Origin: Chitiniphilus purpureus
Lineage (GTDB): Bacteria > Pseudomonadota > Gammaproteobacteria > Burkholderiales > Chitinibacteraceae
Direction of reading: 5' to 3'
Length of the DNA stretch: 64,000 nucleotides
NCBI RefSeq assembly: GCF_025642115.1
Contig: NZ_CP106753.1
Coordinates: 3,349,501-3,413,500 of the forward strand
Positions 8,032 to 16,215 of the stretch are shown here, one piece after another (position 1 is the stretch's first letter; every line of letters begins with the position of its first letter). The position numbers and the translations under genes are program-made. Under the pieces are notes generated by a model. It was not told the DNA's origin and ran no database searches. It worked only from the letters and a program-made list of their open reading frames with translations.

Positions 8032-8478
8032 ATGAGCTACACCCTGACCCAGGTGCGCATCCTGCGTGCCCCGCCCGAACGCGTCTACCGCGCCTTCCTC
8101 GATCCGGCGGCGCTGGCCAAATGGAACGCGCCCAACGGCTTCACTGCCGTCGTGCATGAACTCGACGCGCGCGTCGGCGGGCGCTACCGCATCTCCTTCG
8201 TCAACTTCGGCCACGGCCAGGCGCACAGCTTCGGCGGCGAGTACCTCGAACTGGTGCCGGGTGAGCGGATCGTTGCCACCGATCGCTTTGACGACCCCAA
8301 CCTGCCGGACAGCATCCGCACCACCGTCACCTTCAAGGCCGTCAGCTGCGGCTGCGAGCTGACCGTGACGCAGGCAGGGCTGCCCGACGTGATCCCCGCC
8401 GACGCGTGCCGGATGGGCTGGCAGGAATCGCTCGATCTGCTGGCACGGCTGGTCGAGCCCGAGATCCCTACGCAATGA
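8032..8478 (+). CDS. SRPBCC (AHSA1-like) protein 1
   Basis: 148 residues. The N-terminus 'RAPPERVYRAFLDPAALAKW' and the 'GGRYRISFVNFG' strand are typical of the AHSA1 branch of the START/Bet v1-like SRPBCC fold, which forms a deep hydrophobic ligand cavity. It starts 1 nt after the VOC stop and overlaps the second SRPBCC gene by 4 nt (ATGA). Ligand unknown; context suggests a stress or detoxification-related operon. Confidence 0.87.
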   Translation: MSYTLTQVRILRAPPERVYRAFLDPAALAKWNAPNGFTAVVHELDARVGGRYRISFVNFGHGQAHSFGGEYLELVPGERIVATDRFDDPNLPDSIRTTVTFKAVSCGCELTVTQAGLPDVIPADACRMGWQESLDLLARLVEPEIPTQ

Positions 8479-8939
8479 CGACGGCGCCACTGATCGTGAC
8501 ACGCTCGCTGGTGAGCGGAGCGCCACGCGCCGCCCTGTGGTCGGTCCTGACCGAACCGCGCCATCTGCGCCAGTGGATGCAGGTGGTGCCGGCCTTTCCG
8601 GATGAGCGGCCGTTGCAGGCGGGCAGCCTCGTCGAATGGCGCGATGTGGCCGGGCAGCCCTACCTGCTCGGCCGTGTCACCCGGTTCGAGCCGCAACACC
8701 GCTGGGTGATGACGCTGCACGACCGCAGCTGGCCTCGCCAGCCGGAAGCGGATGAAGTCACCTACGGCTTTGCATTGAGCGAAATGGCGGACGGCGTGCG
8801 CATCGACTTTCGGCTCGGCGATCTGGCCATCGATCCGCAGGGCCAGGGTTGGCATGACAGTTACGCCCACAGCCAGGAGCTCGAACGCATCGCACGGCTG
8901 GCGCAGGCGCTTGCATCGGGACCTACGGCGCAAGAATGA
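8475..8939 (+). CDS. SRPBCC protein 2
   Basis: 154 residues from ATG 8475, which overlaps the preceding stop (ATGA); the frame is open further upstream but that part is a shadow of SRPBCC protein 1. 'SGAPRAALWSVLTEPRHLRQW' and 'GSLVEWRDVAGQPYLLGRVT' match the AHSA1/polyketide-cyclase-like fold. It is only distantly similar to the gene before it, so this is not a recent duplicate. Ligand unknown. Confidence 0.85.
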   Translation: MTTAPLIVTRSLVSGAPRAALWSVLTEPRHLRQWMQVVPAFPDERPLQAGSLVEWRDVAGQPYLLGRVTRFEPQHRWVMTLHDRSWPRQPEADEVTYGFALSEMADGVRIDFRLGDLAIDPQGQGWHDSYAHSQELERIARLAQALASGPTAQE

Positions 8940-8940
8940 G

Positions 8941-9313
8941 GTGCTGGCCCTGATCCGCGCCTGGGAGCAGGCGTGGCGGCATGGCGGGCATCCTCGCGCA
9001 CCATGCGGACGATAGCGTGATGTTCGACGTGCCCGAGCCGCTGCAGTGCCTCGGGCTCGATGCCTACCGTGCGACCTGGGCGTTGCTCTTCCGCCATGGC
9101 ACCCCGGGCCCGGACCTTTTCGTCATCCAGGATCTGCACATCACCGCCGGGCCGGACGTCACCTTTGCCCGGGGCCTGTTGCGCATCGGCGGCTCGCTCG
9201 AACCCCTGTGCCGCCTGACCCTCGGCCTCGAAAAACGCGCGGGCCGCTGGCTGATCGTCCACGAGCACCACTCGGCGCCGCATCCGCGTGGCGGGCGCGG
9301 GGACGGGACGTAG
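8941..9313 (+). pseudogene. NTF2/SnoaL-like protein, apparently frameshifted near its N-terminus
   Basis: A GTG at 8941, 1 nt after the SRPBCC stop, opens a frame VLALIRAWEQAWRHG, exactly the first helix of SnoaL/NTF2-like proteins. The rest of the domain (AGILAHHADDSVMFDVPEPL to the end) continues one base over, in the frame whose first ATG is 8981. A 1-nt insertion or 2-nt deletion near 8980 explains this. If translated from ATG 8981 alone the product is 110 residues and lacks the first helix. It may be a real lesion or an assembly error. Last cistron of the TetR operon. Confidence 0.68.
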
Positions 9314-9489
9314 GCCCCGTCGCGCCCTGCCTTGCCCGCATTGGCCAACCGGCTGCCCGGACCTGCGGCGCACGCCGCGCGGCGGCAGCTACGCAGGCGA
9401 GCGGATGGGGCGGGATTCCTTGCCTGGCCAGCCTGCGCAGCCACGCATGCCAGCCGTCGCCCGGCCGCCATGCCAGCGGCCGGCTCGGC

Positions 9490-10845
9490 CTACTGCGCTG
9501 CCTGCCAGCGCGTCACCGTCACCTCGACCTGTGACTGGCGCGTGCCGTACAGCGACACATAGACGGCGTTGCCCGCCGGTACGCTGCAGTTCTCGGTGGA
9601 GCCGGCCGCGGTCGACTTGCAGTCGTAGCGCCGCAGCGTGGGCTTGGCGCCCGCCCGCAGGTAGAGATCGGCATTGCCGGTGCCCACTACGGCGGCATTG
9701 AGTTCCTGTACCGATGCATAGGGCCCGAGGTGCACCCACTGCCGGGACGGGACCGCCACAGCCTGCGTCTGCACCACCCGCACCGGGCCCGGATTGGGAT
9801 TCGGATTAGGCTCGCCACCGCCGGACAGCGTCAGCACCTTGCGCTGGTCGTTGCACTCGTAATGGACCTGGTTGCCGTCGTTGGAGATGCCGATCACGTG
9901 CACGTCGTAGTAGACCGTGTTCCACGGCGTGAGCTGGCAATCGAGCCGCACGCTCTGCCGGGAGGCCAGGTTGTTGATGTCGAACACTTCGATATCGCGG
10001 TACAGGTTGTTCCAGCCGATCAGCCGGTTGCCGTGCCGCGCACGGTAGTGACTGGCGTACAGATTGTGCTGGAAGACCGACGGAAAGGTCTGCACCGCAC
10101 CGGTGGTGATATCGATCTGCTTGATGCTGTTGTCCAGCGTATAGGCGTAGCCGGCAACCTTGTTGTTGCCGATATAGACCGGGTCGTACAGGATGCCGGA
10201 ACGGGTCGGCAGCGAGGCCAGGGTCTCCAGCTGCCGGGTGGCGAGGTCGTAGCGGTAGAAGGTGGTCGGCGCACCCTCGCTGGCGAAGATCAGGTGGTTG
10301 GCGCCATCCCGGCCCAGGAAGCCGCCGTCGACGGTGGTGACGGTCTCGCGCAGGCTGAAGTCGTTCAGATCGTAGGCCTTGAAGCCGGCGGCGCGGTTGA
10401 GCTGCACCATGATGCGATCGTCGGTCAGCACCATCCGGGTCTTGTCGGAACCCAGGTAGGTGGAGCTCCACTGATTGCCTGGCGAGTCGTCGAAACAATG
10501 CAGCCGGGCACCGGAGTCGACTGCATAGAGGCACACGCTGCCGAACGACCAATATATCCCGTCCCCACCGCCCCACTCGCTGATATTGATCGCAAGCATC
10601 CGGTTGTCGCTGCTGAAGGCCATGCCGATGATGTCGTCGGCCTGGTCCACCTGCAGCGTCGAGATCAGGCTGCCGCTGGCGGCGTCGAGGATGTTCACAT
10701 GGGTGTAGCTGAGCGACTCGGCGCGATAGCGGCCGTCCGGCGAGAACGCCACCCCCACCTCCTTGGGGTAGATGAAGGCTTCAGACAAGGCGCAGACCGG
10801 CAACAGGCACGCCGCCAGCAGCGCAAGTGCTTTGGGGTAGTTCAT
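9490..10845 (-). CDS. Secreted beta-propeller-like protein with C-terminal PPC domain, copy 1
   Basis: 451 residues from ATG 10845; an open extension upstream lacks homology with copy 2. A signal peptide (MNYPKALALLAACLLPVCALS) is followed by propeller-like repeats ('VGVAFSPDGRYRAESLS', 'MAFSSDNRMLAINISEWGGG') to about residue 350, a Pro/Asn/Gly linker, and a prepeptidase-C-terminal-like domain ('WVHLGPYASVQELNAAVVG', 'ADLYLRAGAKPTLRRYDCKS'). Cys residues occur in likely disulfide pairs, fitting an exported protein. No catalytic motif is seen. It is a close tandem paralogue of 11241-12575 and lies downstream of fimV on the same strand. Confidence 0.85.
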   Translation of the reverse strand: MNYPKALALLAACLLPVCALSEAFIYPKEVGVAFSPDGRYRAESLSYTHVNILDAASGSLISTLQVDQADDIIGMAFSSDNRMLAINISEWGGGDGIYWSFGSVCLYAVDSGARLHCFDDSPGNQWSSTYLGSDKTRMVLTDDRIMVQLNRAAGFKAYDLNDFSLRETVTTVDGGFLGRDGANHLIFASEGAPTTFYRYDLATRQLETLASLPTRSGILYDPVYIGNNKVAGYAYTLDNSIKQIDITTGAVQTFPSVFQHNLYASHYRARHGNRLIGWNNLYRDIEVFDINNLASRQSVRLDCQLTPWNTVYYDVHVIGISNDGNQVHYECNDQRKVLTLSGGGEPNPNPNPGPVRVVQTQAVAVPSRQWVHLGPYASVQELNAAVVGTGNADLYLRAGAKPTLRRYDCKSTAAGSTENCSVPAGNAVYVSLYGTRQSQVEVTVTRWQAAQ

Positions 10846-10882
10846 GGGAGGCCTCTCTTTTTGACGGTGTAATGGCCTCGCC

Positions 10883-10888
10883 ACTATA
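10883..10888 (-). promoter_or_regulatory. Candidate -10 element of copy 1
   Basis: TATAGT on the minus strand, about 38 nt before the ATG and conserved at the same place upstream of copy 2 (12618-12623). The -35 is unclear; a conserved GTGCAAG lies about 10-17 nt further upstream. Confidence 0.35.
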
Positions 10889-10973
10889 GGAGCGCACCCT
10901 TGCACAAAGCCTGCAGGCGGCATACAAGCCGCCACCCGGAATATTCCAGCGTGCTAACGGTGAGTGGCGGCGA

Positions 10974-11045
10974 CCAGCGACGCTTGATGGGGAACAGGCG
11001 GTCCCGTCCCCTGGGCACCGTCCAGTGCTGTACCGGCGTGCCACC
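10974..11045 (-). pseudogene. Remnant of the fimV 3' end
   Basis: Read on the minus strand this segment encodes '...DRLFPIKRRW' and, before it, a decayed 'GT..Q' match in the same frame as the FimV C-terminus '...DRLFPIKHR-stop'. The fimV TAG corresponds here to TGG. The DNA aligns without gaps to the end of fimV (from 12709 rightward) and directly continues the duplicated upstream region of the paralogue. It is therefore the scar of a tandem duplication whose breakpoint lay inside fimV. Confidence 0.8.
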
Positions 11046-11240
11046 GCAACCAAGACCCTCCGATCACTCGATCGACGTGGCCTGCGCTGATGGCCGTACT
11101 GCCGGGGCGGTCATCCCGCCCGTATCGGAAGAGGCGCTGCCAATGGCAGTGTCAGGTCTCCCCGCATCCCAACATCGCCGTCGAAGAGACCTTCCTTGGA
11201 GCCGGGGCCATACTTGCGCCGCCACCGATCCGCTGCAGGC

Positions 11241-12575
11241 CTACGGTGCCTGCCAGCGCCCCACCGTCACTTCGACCCGTGCCCGGCGCACGCCGTACAG
11301 CGACACATAGAACGCGCTGCCCGCCGGCCTGGTGCCCGCCAGTATGGTGCAACTATCGATGGAATCGGCACGGGTCGACTTGCAGTCGTAGTGGCGCAGC
11401 GTCGGCTTGGCCCCCGTACGCACGTAGAGGTCGGCATCGCCGGTGCCGGTCACGGCAATAGTGAGGTCCTTCATCGAGGTGTAGGGCCCGAGATGCACCC
11501 ATTGCCGGGACCGCACCGTAACGCTGTGCTTCTCCACCACATACACCGAACCCGGGTTGGGCGTAGGCTTGCCGGACAGCGACAGCACCCGGCGCTCGTC
11601 ATTGCACTCGTAATAGATCAGGTCGCCATCGTTCGAAATGCCGGTAACCTGCACATCGTAGATCGTCTCCCAAGGCCGGGGCTGGCAATCAAGCTGCGCG
11701 ATCTGTTTGGAGGCAAGGTCGTTGGTATCGAACACCTCGATATCCCGGTACGGCCTGCTCCAGCCGATCAGCCGGTTGCCGATGCGGGCGCGATAGTGCC
11801 CCCCGTAAAAAACATTCTCGAAGATCGAAGGAAAGGCCTGGACGGCACCGGTGGTGATATCGATCTGCCTGATGATGAGTTTCTCCAGATGGGGATACCC
11901 GACAACCTTGTTGTTGCCGATATAGACGGGGTCATACAGGATGCCCGGGCTGGTCGGCAGCGAGGCCAGGGTTTCCAGCTGCCGCGTGGCGAGGTCATAG
12001 CGGTAGAAGGTGGTCGGTGCACCGTTGCTGGCAAAGATCAGGTGGTTATTGCCGTCGCGCCCCAGGAAGCCGCCGTCTACGGTGGTGACGATCTCGCGCA
12101 GGCTGAAATCGTTCAGGTCATAGGCCTTGAAACCGGGTTCACGGTTGAGCTGCACCATGATGCGGTCGTCGGTCAGCGCCATCCGGGTCTTGTCGGCGTT
12201 GGGGTTGCCTTGCGAGTCGTCGAAGCAATGCAGCCGCGCGCCGGTATCGACCGCATAGAGGCACACGCTGCCGAATGACCACCACAGCCCATCGCCGCCG
12301 CCCCACTCGCTGATGTTGATCGCGAGCATCCGGTTGTCGCTGCTGAAGGCCATGCCGATGATTTCGTTGGCCCGCTCCATGCTGAGGGTGGAAATCTGGC
12401 TGCCGCTGGCAGCATCGAGGATGTTCACCCGATCGTAATTGACCCGCTCGGCGCGATAGCGGCCGTCCGGCGAGAACGCAACACCCACTTCCTCGGTGTA
12501 GATGAAAGCGTTGGACAAGGCGCAGACGGGCAGCAGCGCTGCCAACAGCAGCGCGAGCGCTCTGATGCAGTTCAT
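11241..12575 (-). CDS. Secreted beta-propeller-like protein with C-terminal PPC domain, copy 2
   Basis: 444 residues from ATG 12575 behind AGGAGG (7 nt). It has the same architecture as copy 1: signal peptide (MNCIRALALLLAALLPVCALS), propeller-like repeats, short linker and a PPC-like domain ending 'VEVTVGRWQAP'. Most residues are shared with copy 1; copy 2 lacks a short insert (around 'NQWSSTYLGSDK' of copy 1) and has a shorter Pro/Asn linker. It lies 133 nt downstream of fimV on the same strand and may be the parent copy, because its upstream flank is the genuine fimV end. Function unknown; secretion is inferred. Confidence 0.85.
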   Translation of the reverse strand: MNCIRALALLLAALLPVCALSNAFIYTEEVGVAFSPDGRYRAERVNYDRVNILDAASGSQISTLSMERANEIIGMAFSSDNRMLAINISEWGGGDGLWWSFGSVCLYAVDTGARLHCFDDSQGNPNADKTRMALTDDRIMVQLNREPGFKAYDLNDFSLREIVTTVDGGFLGRDGNNHLIFASNGAPTTFYRYDLATRQLETLASLPTSPGILYDPVYIGNNKVVGYPHLEKLIIRQIDITTGAVQAFPSIFENVFYGGHYRARIGNRLIGWSRPYRDIEVFDTNDLASKQIAQLDCQPRPWETIYDVQVTGISNDGDLIYYECNDERRVLSLSGKPTPNPGSVYVVEKHSVTVRSRQWVHLGPYTSMKDLTIAVTGTGDADLYVRTGAKPTLRHYDCKSTRADSIDSCTILAGTRPAGSAFYVSLYGVRRARVEVTVGRWQAP

Positions 12576-12617
12576 GGAGGGGCCTCCTGTCAGGTTGACT
12601 GATGACACAGCCCCATC

Positions 12618-12623
12618 ACTATA
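12618..12623 (-). promoter_or_regulatory. Candidate -10 element of copy 2
   Basis: TATAGT on the minus strand about 43 nt before the ATG of copy 2, conserved with copy 1. The -35 is not clear. Confidence 0.35.
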
Positions 12624-12708
12624 AAAACACATGCTTGCACGAAACCTGCAAGCGATGCACAAACTGCCATCCGGGATATTACAGCGGGCTAACGGCGGAC
12701 GCCGTCGA

Positions 12709-14943
12709 CTAGCGATGCTTGATCGGGAACAGGCGGTCCAGCCACTTGAGCGCGATCTGGCGCTGCTCCAGCGTGCCGTTGTACAAGGTCTCTTCCAGGA
12801 GCCGGAATACCCGGCCGGTGTCGCCCTTGGCCAAGAGGTCCGAGACGGGTCGCAACAGCGGATCGTCCGAGACGAATTCGGCAGGATCGACATTGGTGCC
12901 CGGCTCCGCCTGCACCGGCGCCACTTCGGAGATCAGGAAATCGGCCGGCGTGAAGAGCGGCTCACCTGCTCCCGGGGCCTGGGGCGCAGCAACGTCGACC
13001 GGCTCGAACGGCTCGTCGGCGGCGGGCGTTGCCACGATGTCGATCGTGTCGGCCTCGATGACATCGGCCTGGATCGCGGTCGTTTCCGGTTCGAGGGTGA
13101 ATGGCTCATCCTCGACCGTGATCGCCTCCGGCTCGCCGGAGGAGGGCACCGCCTCGACCGTGATCATCTCCGGCTCGGCTGGCGGCATCTCCAGCGTCAT
13201 CGGCTCCGCGGTGGGCAGCATCGGCGTGAACTCGATCGGCCCCGGCCCGGCTGGGCGTGCCGACGCTGCTGCAGGGGCACGGCTCGGGGCCGCGGCCGGC
13301 ACGTCGTCGCTCTCCTCCAACGGCTGGTACAACGGGTTGTCCGGGTCGAGGTCGCGCCCCAGCTCCTGCACCTGCTGCCACAGCGCGTCACTGGCGAATT
13401 GCAGGCGGAATGCCACCGCCCGCTCCTGGAACTGCTGCGTCATGTCATTCAGACGCAGCACGTCGAACAGTTTCATCCACAGCACCAGCGCGGTCGGATG
13501 CTGCTCGATCTCGTGCGACAGCAGATTGACCGCCTGCTGCACCAGGCCATGGTCGATCAGCAGCTGCGCCTCTTCGGATACGTTGCCCGGCAGCACGACG
13601 TCCACCTCATCCTGCTGCCAGTCATTGGCCATCTGCGCGATGTTGTGCGCCAGCTCCCGCATGCCCGAACCCGGGATGCTGGGCTGTTCGCCGAAGCCGG
13701 TCACCGGCTTGCCGTTCGTGGCAAAGCGCGGCTCCAGGTTGGTGGCGATCGAGAACGGCTCATACTCCTGCGCCAGCCGACGTTCGCGCCAGCGCCAGAA
13801 GAGATATCCCGTCGGCAGCAGCAGCAGCGCCAGGAGACCCCCCCACATCCAGATGCCTCCCGTCAGCAGGCTTTCCTCGATGCTCGATGCGGGCGAGGAC
13901 GGGGCAGCTGCCTGCACGCCACGCGATTTGAGCTGGTCGAGCTGCTGTTCGAGTTGCGCGATCTGGTACTTGAGCTGCATCAGCTGCGCGGTCTGGTCAT
14001 CCGACTCCAGCAGCAGCAGATTCTCCCGCAGCCGCAGCGTTTCCTCGGGCGTCATGCCCGAGCGGTACTCCAGGTCGATGGCCGGCGCGGACAGGCGCAG
14101 CTGCAGCTTGCCGTCGTCCTTCGCGGCTGCTGGCGGCAGGCGCTCGCCGGCATGGTCCCGCGGATCGGGCAACGGGGGCAGCGGGTCGATCGACAGCGTG
14201 GGTGCCGCCGCCGCAGTCTGACGCACCGGCGGCAGCACCTGGCTGCTGGAATCCTCATCCTCGCGGGCACTGCGCGCCCTGGGCGGCGGCAGATACAGGG
14301 CCTGCCCTGCTTCGAGCGGCGCCCGCGAATTCTGGGGCAGCCCCTCGTTGAGGGTGTGGATCTCGTCGATCAGCCAGGCGCGCAGCTCCGGATCATTCGG
14401 GTAATAGCGTCGTGCAATGCGCTCGACCGATTCACCGCCTTCGGTGCGCCACACCCCGCCCAGTGCCGGCACCGTGCGACGGGCGGCGGTGCCGCCGCTG
14501 CGTGCCGGCGCCGCGGCACGCGCAGCCGCGCCGGGCACGGTGGCCGGCGCTACGTATTCGCGCGGGTCAAGCAGCACGGTGTAGTCACGCCGGAACGACG
14601 CACTCAGATCGGTGGGGCAGGCAACGCCGATCCTGATCCCCAGCACCGGCTCCTGGATCTTTTCGTCGCCGAAGATCCGCAGCACGCCACCACCTGCCCC
14701 CGGCTCATAGACAAGACGGGCGCGCAACAGCGGGCTTGCGCCGCCCTCCGCATCGCCCGGCAGCAGTTGGAAGCAGGGGCGGGACAATATCTCGTCCGGG
14801 GCAGCCAGCACCGGGATCACGCCTTCGAAACGCTCGCCCAGCGCGGACCGGACCGACAGTTCGCCCAGTGTCGCTGCGTGCACCGGAACACACAACAAAG
14901 CGCCACCCAGTGCGAGGACGGCGCGGCCGACCCGGAACGGCAT
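12709..14943 (-). CDS. fimV: FimV-like type IV pilus assembly / polar hub protein
   Basis: 744 residues from ATG 14943, which gives a clean signal peptide (MPFRVGRAVLALGGALLCVPVHA) and has AAGG upstream; earlier in-frame ATGs would overlap pilU. The order is: FimV N-terminal domain (24-130), LysM peptidoglycan-binding motif (about 165-219, 'GGESVERIARRYYPNDPELR'), coiled coil (298-340), transmembrane helix (about 362-384), a long acidic cytoplasmic region, and the conserved FimV C-terminal domain ending 'LKWLDRLFPIKHR'. FimV scaffolds secretin assembly and polar signalling for twitching. It directly follows pilU on the same strand, an instructive linkage with the retraction motors. Confidence 0.93.
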   Translation of the reverse strand: MPFRVGRAVLALGGALLCVPVHAATLGELSVRSALGERFEGVIPVLAAPDEILSRPCFQLLPGDAEGGASPLLRARLVYEPGAGGGVLRIFGDEKIQEPVLGIRIGVACPTDLSASFRRDYTVLLDPREYVAPATVPGAAARAAAPARSGGTAARRTVPALGGVWRTEGGESVERIARRYYPNDPELRAWLIDEIHTLNEGLPQNSRAPLEAGQALYLPPPRARSAREDEDSSSQVLPPVRQTAAAAPTLSIDPLPPLPDPRDHAGERLPPAAAKDDGKLQLRLSAPAIDLEYRSGMTPEETLRLRENLLLLESDDQTAQLMQLKYQIAQLEQQLDQLKSRGVQAAAPSSPASSIEESLLTGGIWMWGGLLALLLLPTGYLFWRWRERRLAQEYEPFSIATNLEPRFATNGKPVTGFGEQPSIPGSGMRELAHNIAQMANDWQQDEVDVVLPGNVSEEAQLLIDHGLVQQAVNLLSHEIEQHPTALVLWMKLFDVLRLNDMTQQFQERAVAFRLQFASDALWQQVQELGRDLDPDNPLYQPLEESDDVPAAAPSRAPAAASARPAGPGPIEFTPMLPTAEPMTLEMPPAEPEMITVEAVPSSGEPEAITVEDEPFTLEPETTAIQADVIEADTIDIVATPAADEPFEPVDVAAPQAPGAGEPLFTPADFLISEVAPVQAEPGTNVDPAEFVSDDPLLRPVSDLLAKGDTGRVFRLLEETLYNGTLEQRQIALKWLDRLFPIKHR

Positions 14944-14989
14944 CGCGGATAACCTTGTCAGTGCGCCCGTTGAGCTGCGCCGCATGCGT

Positions 14990-16126
14990 CTAGACGATAT
15001 CCAGATGATCGATGCCCGCAAGCACATCCTTCTGTTTCGATTCCGCGCCTTGCAGCTTGATCTGCAGACGCAGGTCGTTCACCGAGTCGGCGTTGCGCAA
15101 CGCGTCCTCGTAGCTGATCTTGCCCGCCTCATAGAGGTCGAACAGGCTCTGATCGAAGGTCTGCATGCCAAGCTCTCGGGATTTCTTCATGATCTCCTTG
15201 ATCTCGTGCACCTCGCCCTTGAAGACCAGATCGGAAATCAGCGGCGAGTTGAGCATGACCTCGACCGCGGCCACCCGGCCGCGGCCGGAGCGATGCGGCA
15301 CCAGCCGCTGCGAAACGAATGCCTTGAGGTTGAGCGACAGATCCATCAGCAGCTGCTGACGGCGCTCCTCGGGGAAGAAGTTGATGATCCGGTCCAGCGC
15401 CTGGTTGGACGAGTTGGCGTGCAGCGTGGCCATGCACAGGTGGCCGGTCTCGGCGAACGCGATCGCATAGTCCATCGTGTCGCGGTCGCGGATCTCACCG
15501 ATCAGGATGACATCCGGCGCCTGACGCAGCGTATTGCGCAGTGCAGCACCCCACGAATCGGTGTCCACGCCGATCTCGCGCTGCGTGACGATGCAGTTCC
15601 TGTGCTCGTGCACGTACTCGATCGGGTCCTCGATGGTGATGATGTGGTCATACGACGCTTCGTTGCGGTGTCCGATCATGGCGGCAAGCGAGGTGGACTT
15701 GCCGCTGCCAGTGCCACCGACGAAGATCACCAGCCCGCGCTTGGTCATCGCGATATCCTGCAGCACCGGCGGCAGGCCCAGCTCGGCAAGCTTGGGGATC
15801 TCCGAATTGATCGTCCGCAGCACCATGCCGACCCGGCCTTGCTGCATGAAGGTATTGACGCGAAAGCGCCCCAGCGAGCCGGGGTTGATGGCGAAGTTGC
15901 ACTCCTTGGTCGCCTCGAACTCCTCGGCCTGGCGGTCGTTCATGATCGAACGTGCAAGCTCCTTGGTGTGCTGCGCCGTCAAGGTCTGGGCCGATACCGG
16001 GGTCACCCTGCCGTCGATCTTCATCGCCGGCGGGAAGTCGGCGGTGATGAAAAGGTCGGAGGCGCTCTTGGAACGCATGTGACGCAGGAGATCCTGCATG
16101 AACTTGGCTGCTTGCTCTTTTTCCAT
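14990..16126 (-). CDS. pilU: Type IV pilus retraction ATPase PilU
   Basis: 378 residues. The Walker A is GGTGSGKST (137-145), followed by an Asp box 'ITIEDPIEYVHEH', Walker B 'DVILIGEIRDRDT' and a His box 'ATLHANS'. The PilT-specific AIRNLIRE motif is absent and replaced by 'SPLISDLVFKGEVHEIK', with the longer C-terminus typical of PilU. It works as an accessory to PilT on the cytoplasmic face of the pilus machine. It lies 89 nt downstream of pilT and upstream of fimV, all on the minus strand. Confidence 0.96.
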   Translation of the reverse strand: MEKEQAAKFMQDLLRHMRSKSASDLFITADFPPAMKIDGRVTPVSAQTLTAQHTKELARSIMNDRQAEEFEATKECNFAINPGSLGRFRVNTFMQQGRVGMVLRTINSEIPKLAELGLPPVLQDIAMTKRGLVIFVGGTGSGKSTSLAAMIGHRNEASYDHIITIEDPIEYVHEHRNCIVTQREIGVDTDSWGAALRNTLRQAPDVILIGEIRDRDTMDYAIAFAETGHLCMATLHANSSNQALDRIINFFPEERRQQLLMDLSLNLKAFVSQRLVPHRSGRGRVAAVEVMLNSPLISDLVFKGEVHEIKEIMKKSRELGMQTFDQSLFDLYEAGKISYEDALRNADSVNDLRLQIKLQGAESKQKDVLAGIDHLDIV

Positions 16127-16215
16127 CGCCCTGACCGTAGCTGGTTGTGCTCGTTCTTGTCGTTATACCGTGGATTGCAACGTATTGCGGGGAAAGTACC
16201 GGTACCAGGCCGGAC

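Larger units (their letters stand above)
10846..11240. other. Spacer between the two paralogues
   Basis: 395 bp. The left part (10846-10973) matches the upstream region of copy 2 (12576-12708) and should hold the copy 1 promoter; 10974-11045 is a decayed copy of the fimV 3' end. The rest (11046-11240) shows nothing recognisable. Confidence 0.6.
9490..12575 (-). repeat. Tandem gene duplication (two paralogues plus upstream flank)
   Basis: Two adjacent genes of about 1.35 kb with near-collinear sequence. The duplicated unit includes about 130 bp of upstream DNA and at least 70 bp of the fimV 3' end, so its right-hand breakpoint is inside fimV. Confidence 0.85.
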
